Positions 31,220 through 40,106 of a stretch of DNA of 64,000 nucleotides are shown here, piece by piece. The DNA is from an uncultured Anaeromusa sp. (GTDB lineage Bacteria > Bacillota > Negativicutes > Anaeromusales > Anaeromusaceae), in contig NZ_OY764902.1 of NCBI RefSeq assembly GCF_963668665.1, positions 1,553,501 to 1,617,500 of the forward strand, in the 5' to 3' direction. A program made the position numbers and the translations under genes. Position 1 is the first letter of the stretch, and every line of letters starts with the position of its first letter. The notes under the pieces were generated by a model. It saw only the letters and a list, made by a program, of their open reading frames with translations, had not been told where the DNA came from and did no database searches.

Positions 31220-32941
31220 ATGGGTTGGTTGAATAACTTGAAAGTAGCGCAACGATTGGTGTTGTTAATCCTCGTTTTTGTAGTAGCCTTAGTGGGAGTT
31301 GGGGGTACTGGGTATTTTTATCTCAAGAAAACAAGTGATGCTATGGATGCGATGTACCGCGAGAAGATGCATGCGGTGGAGTTGATTTTGGAGAATCGCA
31401 TTCATATGCGGCGTATTGAGATGAGTACCTTTGAGCTTATGATCACTACTAATGATAGTGAAAATCAAAAATTGCTGACAATGGTGCGAGAGCGGGAAGC
31501 AGCATTTGATAAGAATGTGGCGGACTTTGAAAAAATGCCGTTGACAAGCCAGCAAAAAGCGGAGGTAGAGGGTCTTCGCGCTAAACTGCAAGCCTACCGA
31601 CAGGTTCACAAGCAAGTGCTGACATTGGCGGGACAGAATAAAAATGAAGAAGCGTATCGGCTTTTTAAGAGCCAAGCTGAGCCATTGGGGCTTTCTTTTA
31701 ACCAAGTGCTTGTGCAGTTGAGTGAGGATGTCAAAAAAGAAGCGACAGTGATGAATGAGCAAGGAAAAAAAGATTTTTCCCAAGCGTCTCTGACTTTCGC
31801 GATGATGCTGACAGCAGCGATTTTATTGGGCTTAGCGTTAGGCTGGACGATTACTAAACGGATTACCAGCCGCTTGACGGCGACAGTGGTGTTTTTGGAT
31901 CATGTGGCGGAGGGCGATTTTTCGCAAGAAGTGCCAGCCTCCAGTATGGCTGACAGAAGTGAATTCGGAGTGTTGGCGACTTCCGTGGATAAGATGAATC
32001 GCAGCATCGGGGCGTTAATTCGCAATTTGCTTAACACCGCGGAGCAATTAGCTGCGTCTTCTGAGGAACTGACAGCCAGCGCGGATCAATCTGCGCAAGC
32101 GTCGAATCAAGTGGCGCAGTCCATTACGGAAGTGGCAAAAGGCTCGGATGAGCAACTGCGGGCGGCGGATCAGACAAGAGACATGGTAGAGCAAATGTCA
32201 AAAGGCATTGACCAAATGGCGCAAAATACGATGGTCGTGTCCGCATCGGCGCAAAAAACGGCGAGCGCTGCGGCGGAAGGCGAGCAGTCTGTGGGGCAGG
32301 CTGTCGCCCAAATGGGTATTATTGAAACAAAGACAGAAGCGACGGCACAGGTAATCGCTTCCTTAGAAGAACGATCCAAGCAAATCGGGCAGATTGTAGA
32401 AGTTATTTCTACGATTGCGGCGCAGACCAATCTGTTGGCGCTCAATGCAGCTATTGAAGCGGCTAGAGCTGGTGAGGCCGGTCGAGGCTTTGCCGTGGTC
32501 GCCGATGAGGTGCGCAAATTGGCGGAACAATCTCAAGACGCGGCCAAGCAGATTACGGAGTTAATTGGAGAAGTGCAAGGGCGGACCAATCAGGCGGTCT
32601 TGTTTATGAATGAAGGCCGAAGAGAAGTAGAAACAGGAGCGAAGGTGGTTAATTCCGCCGGACAAAGTTTTGCTGATATTTTGCGGATGGTACGGGAAAT
32701 TTCTGCGGAAGTGCACGAAATTTCAGCGGCGACCGAAGAATTGACAAGCGGTACGCAACAGGTGGTTGGCGCGGCGCAACGCATCAGCAAAGAGAGCCGT
32801 CAGGCGGCGGAACAAACGGAAACCATCTCGGCGGCGACCGAAGAACAGTCGGCCTCGATGGAGGAAATTGCGTCCGCCAGCAGGCATTTGGCCAATATGG
32901 CGGAAGGCTTGCAGGTGGCGGTGCAGAAATTCAAAATTTAA
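31220..32941 (+). CDS. Methyl-accepting chemotaxis protein, four-helix-bundle sensor
   Basis: 573 residues. Membrane helix 1 (about 12-34), 4HB-type periplasmic sensor (about 35-190; [20 protein letters not shown]), membrane helix 2 (about 195-215), HAMP (about 216-270) and the cytoplasmic signalling coiled coil with hairpin tip [20 protein letters not shown] then [20 protein letters not shown]. It ends in VQKFKI and has no CheR-docking pentapeptide. ATG 31220 follows AGCGAGGG; ATG 31214 is an alternative. The ligand is unknown; the bundle fold often senses small metabolites directly. Confidence 0.93.
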   Translation: MGWLNNLKVAQRLVLLILVFVVALVGVGGTGYFYLKKTSDAMDAMYREKMHAVELILENRIHMRRIEMSTFELMITTNDSENQKLLTMVREREAAFDKNVADFEKMPLTSQQKAEVEGLRAKLQAYRQVHKQVLTLAGQNKNEEAYRLFKSQAEPLGLSFNQVLVQLSEDVKKEATVMNEQGKKDFSQASLTFAMMLTAAILLGLALGWTITKRITSRLTATVVFLDHVAEGDFSQEVPASSMADRSEFGVLATSVDKMNRSIGALIRNLLNTAEQLAASSEELTASADQSAQASNQVAQSITEVAKGSDEQLRAADQTRDMVEQMSKGIDQMAQNTMVVSASAQKTASAAAEGEQSVGQAVAQMGIIETKTEATAQVIASLEERSKQIGQIVEVISTIAAQTNLLALNAAIEAARAGEAGRGFAVVADEVRKLAEQSQDAAKQITELIGEVQGRTNQAVLFMNEGRREVETGAKVVNSAGQSFADILRMVREISAEVHEISAATEELTSGTQQVVGAAQRISKESRQAAEQTETISAATEEQSASMEEIASASRHLANMAEGLQVAVQKFKI

Positions 32942-32951
32942 GAAACACTAT

Positions 32952-33010
32952 TTGACTTTTTTTTAGCGCCCCCTTATAATTTGAATATATTCAAATTATA
33001 AGGGGGCGCT
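32952..33010 (+). promoter_or_regulatory. tetR promoter overlapped by a 46-bp perfect palindrome
   Basis: TTGACT (32952-32957) and TATAAT (32975-32980) are 17 bp apart. A perfect palindrome covers 32965-33010: AGCGCCCCCTTATAATTTGAA is its first part, and the centre TTGAATATATTCAA (32981-32994) is the probable TetR operator. It can also fold into a terminator-like hairpin for the upstream chemoreceptor gene. The right arm contains AAGGGGG, the ribosome site of tetR. Confidence 0.82.
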
Positions 33011-33012
33011 TT

Positions 33013-33636
33013 ATGGCTAGAATTGCGCAAGATCCGGAAGTGCGCCGCCGCGAGATCTTAGATGCCGCGGAAAAATTGTTTGAACAGAAAGGATTTCAGC
33101 GTACTACCATCAGCGATATTGCTCAGGCTATGAACGTCGCCCAAGGAATGCTCTATTATTACTTTAAATCCAAAGAGGAGCTGTTGGGGGTGCTGGTTCA
33201 CCGCCAGGCAATGGCTGTCATGGCGGAAGTGCGGCGGCAGCCTGGTTTTGCGAACGGAACGCCAACGCGAAAAATAGAGCTAATGCAGTCGGCGCTGTTT
33301 TCCAGCGCGTGCTCTCCGGACGCTGTACTGTTGCGAGCTTTGTTTGACGAGCGCAACGCTCACATTCGGGACCGGGTCAATCGGCAGATAGAAGAGTCTA
33401 TCAGCGAATGTCTGAAGGAGATCATTGAGGAGGGCGTTCAAGATGGTTCTTTCAAAGTGGCGGACACGGAAGCGGTTTTGAACTTTATTCTGAAATTCGG
33501 CGAAGTGATGATTGAGGCCATGCAGGCTAAACTTTCTCGCCAGCAAGTGGTGGTGCGTCTGCGCTTGGCAGAGCAACTGCTGGAAACGCTTTTGGGGTTG
33601 AAGCCGAAGACGATGCGCCTTACGTTGAGTCTGTAA
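33013..33636 (+). CDS. TetR-family repressor of the RND efflux operon
   Basis: 207 residues. N-terminal helix-turn-helix RREILDAAEKLFEQKGFQRT then TISDIAQAMNVAQGMLYYYF; the C-terminal ligand domain is all helix. ATG 33013 lies just after the palindromic promoter. The operator sequence at its own promoter is repeated with one or two changes at 33692 and 33792 ahead of the efflux genes, so it probably represses itself and the operon (inference from the shared sites). Confidence 0.92.
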   Translation: MARIAQDPEVRRREILDAAEKLFEQKGFQRTTISDIAQAMNVAQGMLYYYFKSKEELLGVLVHRQAMAVMAEVRRQPGFANGTPTRKIELMQSALFSSACSPDAVLLRALFDERNAHIRDRVNRQIEESISECLKEIIEEGVQDGSFKVADTEAVLNFILKFGEVMIEAMQAKLSRQQVVVRLRLAEQLLETLLGLKPKTMRLTLSL

Positions 33637-33691
33637 TGGCGAGGTGACTTTTCGCAGGAAGAAAACTTTCTGCGTATTTTTTGCCATTTAA

Positions 33692-33805
33692 TTGAATGTA
33701 TTCAAACAAAGAGCTGTTTTTGTGGATACTCAACTTCTTGTGCAAAATCAGTATCTTCCGCTTAGGGTGCGGGTTTTTATTTGCTTATTAATTGAACGCA
33801 TTCAA
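33692..33805 (+). promoter_or_regulatory. Two TetR operators ahead of the efflux operon
   Basis: TTGAATGTATTCAA at 33692-33705 and TTGAACGCATTCAA at 33792-33805 share the palindromic core of the tetR operator (TTGAATATATTCAA) and are exactly 100 bp apart, which could allow looping. Confidence 0.75.
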
Positions 33806-33843
33806 AATAAATATAGATACCTATGATAAAAGGAGAGAGACCT

Positions 33844-34965
33844 ATGCAAAAATACTGGTCCCAGATGCCGAAGAAAAGGTTGTATTGCGGGGTAGCCGCC
33901 GTGGTGCTCGGCGTGGCGGCAGCAGGAGGAATCGTCTGGAATCTCAAAAGCCAGCCCCAAGTGGTGGAAGAAGAGCTGCCTACGGCGAGAACGCTGGTGG
34001 TGGGCGTTAAAAAAGAAGCCCAAAGCTACGCGTATGCCGGCGAAGTGCGGGGGCGTTATGAAAGCAAGCTGGCCTTTCAAGTGAACGGTAAAATCGTGAA
34101 GCGCAACGTACAATTGGGAAGTGCCGTTCAAGCGGGAGATGTGCTTCTGCAGATTGATCCCAAGGATGTGCAGCAGACTGTAACCAGTATGAACGCACAA
34201 GTGGCGTCCGCCCAATCGCAGCTGCGTTTGGCGGAGAAAAACATGGAACGTTATCAGCGGCTGTGTCAAAGCGGTGCAGTCAGCCAAATGGTGTATGATC
34301 AGTATGTGACGGCCTATGACGCGGCGCTGGCTGCGGTGCAGCAAGCGGAGGCGCAGCAGACGCAGAGCGGCAATCAAATGGAGTATACGCTGCTTAGGGC
34401 CGATCATAGCGGCGTTGTTTCGGAGTTGACTGCAGAAATTGGTCAAGTGGTCAGTGCCGGGCAGCCGATTGTTACGGTGATCCAAAATGGAGAAAGGGAA
34501 ATCGAAATCAGCGTGCCTGAAAACCGCCTAGAAGAACTAAATCAAGCAGGGACGCTTCAGGTTACGTTTTGGGCGCTTGCCAACCGGGTGATCGAAGGGA
34601 CTGTGCGCGAAGTGGCGCCTATGGCGGATCCAGTAACGCGGACCTTTAAAGTGCGCGTCGCCTTGAATCAAACGCCGCCGGAGGTCAAGTTGGGCATGAC
34701 GGCATCGGTAACGGTCGGTCAGGGAAACAGCCAGCCGGTGTTAACGGTGCCGCTGGCCGCTATTTACCAAAATAGCAGCCAGCCCGGACTTTGGGTGGTG
34801 CAAGCAGATGGAACTTTATCGTTGCGTATGGTAAAACTGGGGCAATACGGCAGCGATTCTGTGCAGGTAGTGGAAGGGCTGCAGCCGGGAGAACGCATTG
34901 TGGCGGCCGGGGTGCATAAATTCCGTGAAGGACAGCGTATCAATCTGGGCGGTGGAACATTATGA
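33844..34965 (+). CDS. RND efflux membrane-fusion (periplasmic adaptor) protein
   Basis: 373 residues. N-terminal membrane anchor (about 12-32; YCGVAAVVLGVAAAGGIVW), split lipoyl domain (LAFQVNGKIVKRNVQLGSAV and GVVSELTAEIGQVVSAGQPI), alpha-helical hairpin (about 115-170) and beta-barrel domain. It links the inner-membrane pump to TolC. ATG 33844 follows AAAGGAGAG; ATG 33823 is in frame but overlaps the ribosome site. The end overlaps the pump gene by 4 nt (ATGA). Confidence 0.92.
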   Translation: MQKYWSQMPKKRLYCGVAAVVLGVAAAGGIVWNLKSQPQVVEEELPTARTLVVGVKKEAQSYAYAGEVRGRYESKLAFQVNGKIVKRNVQLGSAVQAGDVLLQIDPKDVQQTVTSMNAQVASAQSQLRLAEKNMERYQRLCQSGAVSQMVYDQYVTAYDAALAAVQQAEAQQTQSGNQMEYTLLRADHSGVVSELTAEIGQVVSAGQPIVTVIQNGEREIEISVPENRLEELNQAGTLQVTFWALANRVIEGTVREVAPMADPVTRTFKVRVALNQTPPEVKLGMTASVTVGQGNSQPVLTVPLAAIYQNSSQPGLWVVQADGTLSLRMVKLGQYGSDSVQVVEGLQPGERIVAAGVHKFREGQRINLGGGTL

Positions 34966-37900
34966 ACCAGTTCAATCTGACGGAATGGACGCTGAAGCAT
35001 AAGCAGTTTATCTATTTTTTCATTGTTTTATTCTTTTTGGCGGGCGTTGTTTCGTATAAGAACCTTGGCCGTATGGAAGATCCGGATTTTACGGTTAAGC
35101 AGATGGTGGTGACCGTAGCCTGGCCGGGGGCGACAGCCTTGCAGGTGGAAGAGCAGGTTACCGATAAAATCGAGCGCAAGCTGCAGGATCTGCCTGGGTT
35201 GGATTATTTGAAAAGCTACTCTATGCCCGGCTACAGTGTTATTTATGTAAACGTAAAAGAAACGGTGCCTAAGGCGGAGATCCGCAATCGCTGGGTGGAA
35301 GCCAGGCACATGGTGGACGATATTAAGGGGACCCTTCCAGTTGGCGTGATGTCGCCCAGTTTTAATGACCGTTTTGACGAAGTGTACGGGGTTGTTTATG
35401 CGCTTACTGGGGACGGCTATACCTATGAAGAGCTCCGAGAAAAGGCGGAAAAAGTGCGCCGCATTCTTTTGGGCGTTCCTAGTGTTAAGAAGGTCAATCT
35501 TCTCGGCGTGCAGACTGAAAAAATTTTTATAGAAATCGAAAACGCCAAAATGGCGCAGCTCGGAATTGATCCTGCGCTTGTTACCGCCGCCATTCAAAGC
35601 CAAAATGCCATGGCGCCAGCGGGAATGCTGGAAACCAAGGCTGATAATGTGTATCTGCGTGTCACCGGTATGTTTGAAAAGGTGGAGGAGATTCGCAGCT
35701 TGCCTATTCAGGCGAATGGCCGGACCTTTCGCTTAGGGGATATTGCCAAGGTGACTCGCGCCTATGCCGACCCCAGCGATCCTAAGTTTTTCTATAACGG
35801 GCAGCCGGCAATAGGTATTTCCTTGGCCATGGAATCTGGGGGCAATATCCTTACTCTTGGCGAGTCTCTGGAGACGGCGACTAAGCAGATTCAAAAAGCG
35901 CTGCCAGGCGGTATGGAGCTGCACCAGACGGTAAACCAGCCGCAGGTGGTGGCCAACTCCATTAGCGATTTTACCAAATCGCTAATGGAAGCCATCGTGA
36001 TTGTGCTTATCGTCGGTTTTGTCAGCTTGGGATCACGCTCCGGCATTATTGTCGCTGTGTGCATTCCCTTGGTTATCGCCATTGTCTTTACCTGCATGAA
36101 GCTGTTGGGCATTGATTTGCAGCGCATATCCTTAGGCGCATTGATTATTGCCTTAGGCCTGTTGGTGGACGACGCCATCATCACCATTGAAACGATGGTG
36201 GTCAAAATGGAGGAGGGCTGGAGCCGCTTTAACGCCGCCTGCTTTGCTTATACGTCGACAGCCTATCCCCGACTGACCGGAGAGCTTGTAACTTGCGCCA
36301 GCTTTATTCCTGTAGGTTTTGCCACAGGCAGCGGCTCAGAGTATTGCGTAACCCTTTTTTATGTTGTAGTGATTGCGCTTGTCTCTTCATGGGTTGTGGC
36401 CGGGACGGCGACGCCGCTATTGGGGTATTTGTTTATTCGTGTAAAGCCTAAGCAAGGAGAAACGGACGGCGAAGCCGTCAGTGTGCACGATACGCCCTTT
36501 TACGCCTGGTTTAAGAGGCTCCTCAACTGGTGCTTGCGCCACCGGCGGACGGTGTTGGCTGCTACGGCGGGCTGTTTCTTTGGGGCTATTGTCTTGATGG
36601 GGTTGGTGAATCACGAATTTTTCCCCTCGTCAACGCGTCCGGAGCTGATTGTGCAGTTGAAACTGCAAGAAGGCGCCAGCGTTGATAAAACCGAAGAAGT
36701 GGCAAAACAATTTGCACAGCAATTGGAGGATCATCCTCTTATTTCGTACTATACGTACCATGTGGGGGAAGGGGCGCCCCGTTTTGTTCTTAGCTTTGAG
36801 CCGACTTTTAATAAGACTAATTTTGCAGAGTTCATTATTGTCGCCAAAGACTATAAGGCGCGCAATGAGCTGCGAGAAAAGCTGAGCAAGCAGCTTGCCA
36901 ATGAGTTTCCGGAAGTGCAGCAGCATCTTAAAGTGATCAGCAATGGTCCTGCGGCGGATTATCCGATTATGCTGCGGGTGATCGGGGAGGATCCTAATAA
37001 GGTGAGGGACATTGCGCAGCAGATGGAGCCTATTATGGCGCAGCATCCGAAGGTGAAAAATGTCAACTTGAACTGGAATGAAAAAAGCAAAGTGATGCAT
37101 TTGGAAGTAGATCAGGATAAAGCAAGAAGTCTCGGCGTATCCTCCCAGGCCTTGGCGACGGCTTTGCAGACGCAGCTTTCCGGTGCGCCGTTGTCGGAAT
37201 ACCGGGAAACGGATCGCACCATCAGCATGCTTTTCCGCTTTGATGCTTTGGACCGTAATGACTTATCACGCATGAAAAATTTAAGCATTCATGTAGGCAA
37301 TGGCCGTTATATTCCGCTGGATCAAATTGCTAAAATCTCTTCTGACGCGGAAGAAGGCTTGATTTATCGGCGTAATCTGAAGCCGATGATTGCGGTGCAG
37401 GCGGAAATTTTGCCTGGAGCTACCGGCGACAGCGTCGCCGAAGAAGTATTCAATCAGATGGCAGATTTGCGCGCGTCGTTGCCGCTAGGATACAAAATCG
37501 AGTATGACGGCTCGAAAGAAGACAGTCTCAAGGCGGTGCGTTACATCATGGAAACCGTGCCGGCTATGATTATTATCATTATGATTCTCTTGATGATTCA
37601 GCTGCAAAACATTCCTAAGATGATTCTGACGCTGTTAACGGCGCCTTTAGGTCTGATCGGCGTAGCGTTAGGACTGTTTTTGACAGGAAGCCCCATGGGC
37701 TTTGTAGTGCAACTGGGCATTTTGGCGCTGGCAGGCATTATTATGCGCAATACCATTATTTTGATGGACCAGATTGACCAACAACTGGCGGCTGGAGATT
37801 CTCTTTGGGACGCTATCATTAACGCTACGGTAATTCGGTTTCGTCCGATTCTTCTGACGGCAGCGGCGGCGATACTGGGCATGATTCCGCTGATCCCCAA

Positions 37901-38048
37901 TATGTTCTGGGGACCGATGGCGGTGGCCATTGCTTCTGGCTTGGCGGGAGCTACGATATTGACTTTGCTGGTGCTGCCGGTCATGTATGCAACCTTGTAT
38001 CGCGCGAAACCTCCGGTAGCGGAGCAGGCGCCGGAAAAAGCGAACTGA
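34962..38048 (+). CDS. RND-family efflux transporter (AcrB/MexF-like superfamily)
   Basis: 1028 residues, 12 membrane helices with two large periplasmic loops. Diagnostic parts: EDPDFTVKQMVVTVAWPGAT near the N-terminus, the proton-relay helix 4 with GLLVDDAIITIETM (two Asp), and GIIMRNTIILMDQIDQQL in helix 10. Of the general hydrophobe/amphiphile efflux class; the substrate cannot be told. The gene overlaps the adaptor by 4 nt and is followed by a universal stress protein gene 16 nt later. Confidence 0.95.
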   Translation: MNQFNLTEWTLKHKQFIYFFIVLFFLAGVVSYKNLGRMEDPDFTVKQMVVTVAWPGATALQVEEQVTDKIERKLQDLPGLDYLKSYSMPGYSVIYVNVKETVPKAEIRNRWVEARHMVDDIKGTLPVGVMSPSFNDRFDEVYGVVYALTGDGYTYEELREKAEKVRRILLGVPSVKKVNLLGVQTEKIFIEIENAKMAQLGIDPALVTAAIQSQNAMAPAGMLETKADNVYLRVTGMFEKVEEIRSLPIQANGRTFRLGDIAKVTRAYADPSDPKFFYNGQPAIGISLAMESGGNILTLGESLETATKQIQKALPGGMELHQTVNQPQVVANSISDFTKSLMEAIVIVLIVGFVSLGSRSGIIVAVCIPLVIAIVFTCMKLLGIDLQRISLGALIIALGLLVDDAIITIETMVVKMEEGWSRFNAACFAYTSTAYPRLTGELVTCASFIPVGFATGSGSEYCVTLFYVVVIALVSSWVVAGTATPLLGYLFIRVKPKQGETDGEAVSVHDTPFYAWFKRLLNWCLRHRRTVLAATAGCFFGAIVLMGLVNHEFFPSSTRPELIVQLKLQEGASVDKTEEVAKQFAQQLEDHPLISYYTYHVGEGAPRFVLSFEPTFNKTNFAEFIIVAKDYKARNELREKLSKQLANEFPEVQQHLKVISNGPAADYPIMLRVIGEDPNKVRDIAQQMEPIMAQHPKVKNVNLNWNEKSKVMHLEVDQDKARSLGVSSQALATALQTQLSGAPLSEYRETDRTISMLFRFDALDRNDLSRMKNLSIHVGNGRYIPLDQIAKISSDAEEGLIYRRNLKPMIAVQAEILPGATGDSVAEEVFNQMADLRASLPLGYKIEYDGSKEDSLKAVRYIMETVPAMIIIIMILLMIQLQNIPKMILTLLTAPLGLIGVALGLFLTGSPMGFVVQLGILALAGIIMRNTIILMDQIDQQLAAGDSLWDAIINATVIRFRPILLTAAAAILGMIPLIPNMFWGPMAVAIASGLAGATILTLLVLPVMYATLYRAKPPVAEQAPEKAN

Positions 38049-38064
38049 AAGGAAGCGAGAAACG

Positions 38065-38508
38065 ATGGAAATAACGTATAAAAAAATCCTGGCGCCGATT
38101 GATGGCTCCCAAAACTCTTTTGCCGCTCTGGCTCATGCGGTTGCTTTGGCGAAAACGAGCGGAGCGGAGCTGCATATCTTGTATGTAATGGCGTTGTCAC
38201 AGCAATTGCCGCTGGCGTCGCAGATTTCCGGCTGCAAAATCCCTCTTTACACCGTAGATAAACCGGAAGCTTTTGCTAAAACGATTATTGACGCCGCCGT
38301 AGCGAGCGTGCCGGAAACGGTGAATATCAAAACACATGTGGAGACCGGCGCCCCGACCATTGTCATTAAAGAATTTGCAGAACAGCACAAGGTCGATATG
38401 ATTGTCATTGGCAGTCGAGGACTGGGAGCTATTTCCGGCTTGATTCTGGGCAGCGTCAGCGGCTATGTGGTACATCAGGCCAAGTGTCCGGTATTGGTGG
38501 TTAAATAA
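38065..38508 (+). CDS. Universal stress protein (UspA family)
   Basis: 147 residues, nucleotide-binding alpha/beta fold: KKILAPIDGSQNSFAALAHA at the start and the ATP-binding loop VIGSRGLGAISGLILGSVSG near the end (G-2x-G-9x-G-S). Such proteins help survival under stress; ATP-binding members regulate partners. It sits between the pump and tolC genes, an unusual place, with short spacing on both sides (16 and 38 nt), so it is co-regulated with efflux. Confidence 0.93.
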   Translation: MEITYKKILAPIDGSQNSFAALAHAVALAKTSGAELHILYVMALSQQLPLASQISGCKIPLYTVDKPEAFAKTIIDAAVASVPETVNIKTHVETGAPTIVIKEFAEQHKVDMIVIGSRGLGAISGLILGSVSGYVVHQAKCPVLVVK

Positions 38509-38546
38509 ATGCAGCTAAAGAAACTGCAATCATAGGGGGAACCAAG

Positions 38547-39848
38547 GTGAAAATAGAAAGGCCTGCGTGGGCAAAAAAAGCCGTCCTTTTGGGCGCGGCG
38601 CTGGCGTTGTGGAGCAGTACCGCAGCGGCAGAACCTACGGCGTTAACGCTGGAAGAAAGTATTTCTCTGGCGATGGCGCGTAATCCGGTTCTGCGCATTG
38701 CTGCGGCGAATGAGGAGAAAGCGGTTGGGGCCGTGGGGGAAGCACAGGCTGCCAAAGGAATCAGCGTTGATTATACGCATACGGAAATGCGCTCTACGGC
38801 GCCGCTTTCCTGGATGTCGACGATGGCTGCCATTTCTCCTTACAACTATTTCAGTAACAAAATCAGCGCCAGTGTGCCTTTGTATACGGGGGGCAAGCTC
38901 GAGAGCGTCATCGCCCAGGCCAAACTGGGACAGCAGGTATCCGCCTTGGAAGTGCAGGCGGTACGGCAGCAATTGCAGCTCGATACGACGGTGGAGTACT
39001 ATGAGGTGCTGCGCAGCGGCAAACTCTTAGACGTAGCCCGGCAAACGGAGGGCGATTTTGCCGGGCATTTGAAGCAGGTGCGTCAAATGTATGACGAAGG
39101 CGTTGTTGCCTGGCGGGATGTGCTGCAGACCAAGGTGCGTCTGGCCAATGCCGAAAACAGCCGCGTCCAGGCGGAAAACGCCTATCAACTTTCCCAATAT
39201 GCGCTGAATAAGCGCATCGGTTTACCGCTTCATGGCGAATTGAAGCTGCAAGAGCCTGCGGCCAAAGAACTGCCGCAGGAAACTATGGCGGCTTATGTGG
39301 AGCATGGCGTTGCCAAAAGGCCGGAAATGGCGCAAAGCCAGGCTGGCGTCGTCGTGGCTAAGGAGAAGATCAAGGAAGCCAAGAGCAGCAAGCAGCCAAG
39401 CTTGGCCCTCACCGGCAGCACCGCCTGGGATGATAATGAAGCCTTTGGCGGCAAGAATCGCGACTGGACGGCCATGCTGATTGTGCAGCTGAATCTTTTT
39501 GATTCCGGAGCTGCCCAGGCCAAGCTCAAGCAGGCTAAAGCCGGCGAAGCGGCGGCGAGGGAAGAAGAACGACAAACCAAAGACGCTATTTCGCTGGAAA
39601 TCAGCGACGCCCATTTGCGGGTGCAAGAAGCCCTGAAACGCATCGAAGCTACCCGTACCGCTGTGGAAGAAGCGCAGACTAATTTTAATATCAGCCGGGA
39701 AAGCTATGCGGCTGGAGTGGGTACCAATCTGGACGTTATGGACGCGGAAGTGGCGCTGCAGCAGGCGCAGACGAACTATATTCAAGCGTCCTACGACTTG
39801 CAGATTAGCCGTGCGCGCCTGGAAAAGGCCATCGGACCGCAAAAGTGA
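38547..39848 (+). CDS. TolC-family outer-membrane channel protein
   Basis: 433 residues with a signal peptide (MKIERPAWAKKAVLLGAALA, cleavage near AAA-EP). Two repeated outer-membrane efflux protein domains with long helices: LTLEESISLAMARNPVLRIA opens the first, and the periplasmic coiled coils are rich in Ala, Gln and Glu. It forms the exit duct of the RND pump and shows that the host has an outer membrane. GTG 38547 is the start, with AGGGGGA upstream. A C repeat follows 10 nt after the stop. Confidence 0.92.
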   Translation: MKIERPAWAKKAVLLGAALALWSSTAAAEPTALTLEESISLAMARNPVLRIAAANEEKAVGAVGEAQAAKGISVDYTHTEMRSTAPLSWMSTMAAISPYNYFSNKISASVPLYTGGKLESVIAQAKLGQQVSALEVQAVRQQLQLDTTVEYYEVLRSGKLLDVARQTEGDFAGHLKQVRQMYDEGVVAWRDVLQTKVRLANAENSRVQAENAYQLSQYALNKRIGLPLHGELKLQEPAAKELPQETMAAYVEHGVAKRPEMAQSQAGVVVAKEKIKEAKSSKQPSLALTGSTAWDDNEAFGGKNRDWTAMLIVQLNLFDSGAAQAKLKQAKAGEAAAREEERQTKDAISLEISDAHLRVQEALKRIEATRTAVEEAQTNFNISRESYAAGVGTNLDVMDAEVALQQAQTNYIQASYDLQISRARLEKAIGPQK

Positions 39849-39857
39849 AAAAGTAAG

Positions 39858-39900
39858 ACGAACAAGAGCCACGTGAGTGACCGGAGGGTACGCGGGAGGG
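39858..39900 (+). repeat. Short interspersed repeat C after tolC
   Basis: GACGAACAAGAGCCACGTGA then GTGACCGGAGGGTACGCGGG, AGGG; 10 nt after the stop, same polarity as the gene. Confidence 0.75.
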
Positions 39901-39945
39901 CTTCGGGAATGCCGCGACTACTTTTGACGGTTTGCTAAAAGAAAA

Positions 39946-39977
39946 AAGGCGGCTCCTTATTAGGAGTCGCCTTTGGT
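39946..39977 (+). terminator. Terminator of the RND operon
   Basis: AAAGGCGGCTCC pairs with GGAGTCGCCTTT (one G-T pair); the run after it is TTTGGT, and the region upstream is A-rich. Confidence 0.75.
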
Positions 39978-39979
39978 AA

Positions 39980-40106
39980 ATATATCGGAATTTATAAAAC
40001 GAACCGCGAAATACGCGAAAGACGCGAAAGGTTTTTTGAAAAAATAATCTTTGCCGCTACGCCCGCTAAATCCCCCTGGCCCTGCGGGCCTTCCCCCTTT
40101 GGCAAG
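39980..40106. repeat. Degenerate repeats and palindromic IS target
   Basis: ATCGGAATTTATAAAACG recalls the leader module of composite repeats. GAACCGCGAAATACGCGAAA (40001-40020) and GACGCGAAAGG form a CGCGAAA tandem also seen at 44829-44858. The end CCCCCTTTGGCAAG joins across the IS4 element to GGGGGAC, restoring an 18-bp palindrome. Confidence 0.55.
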
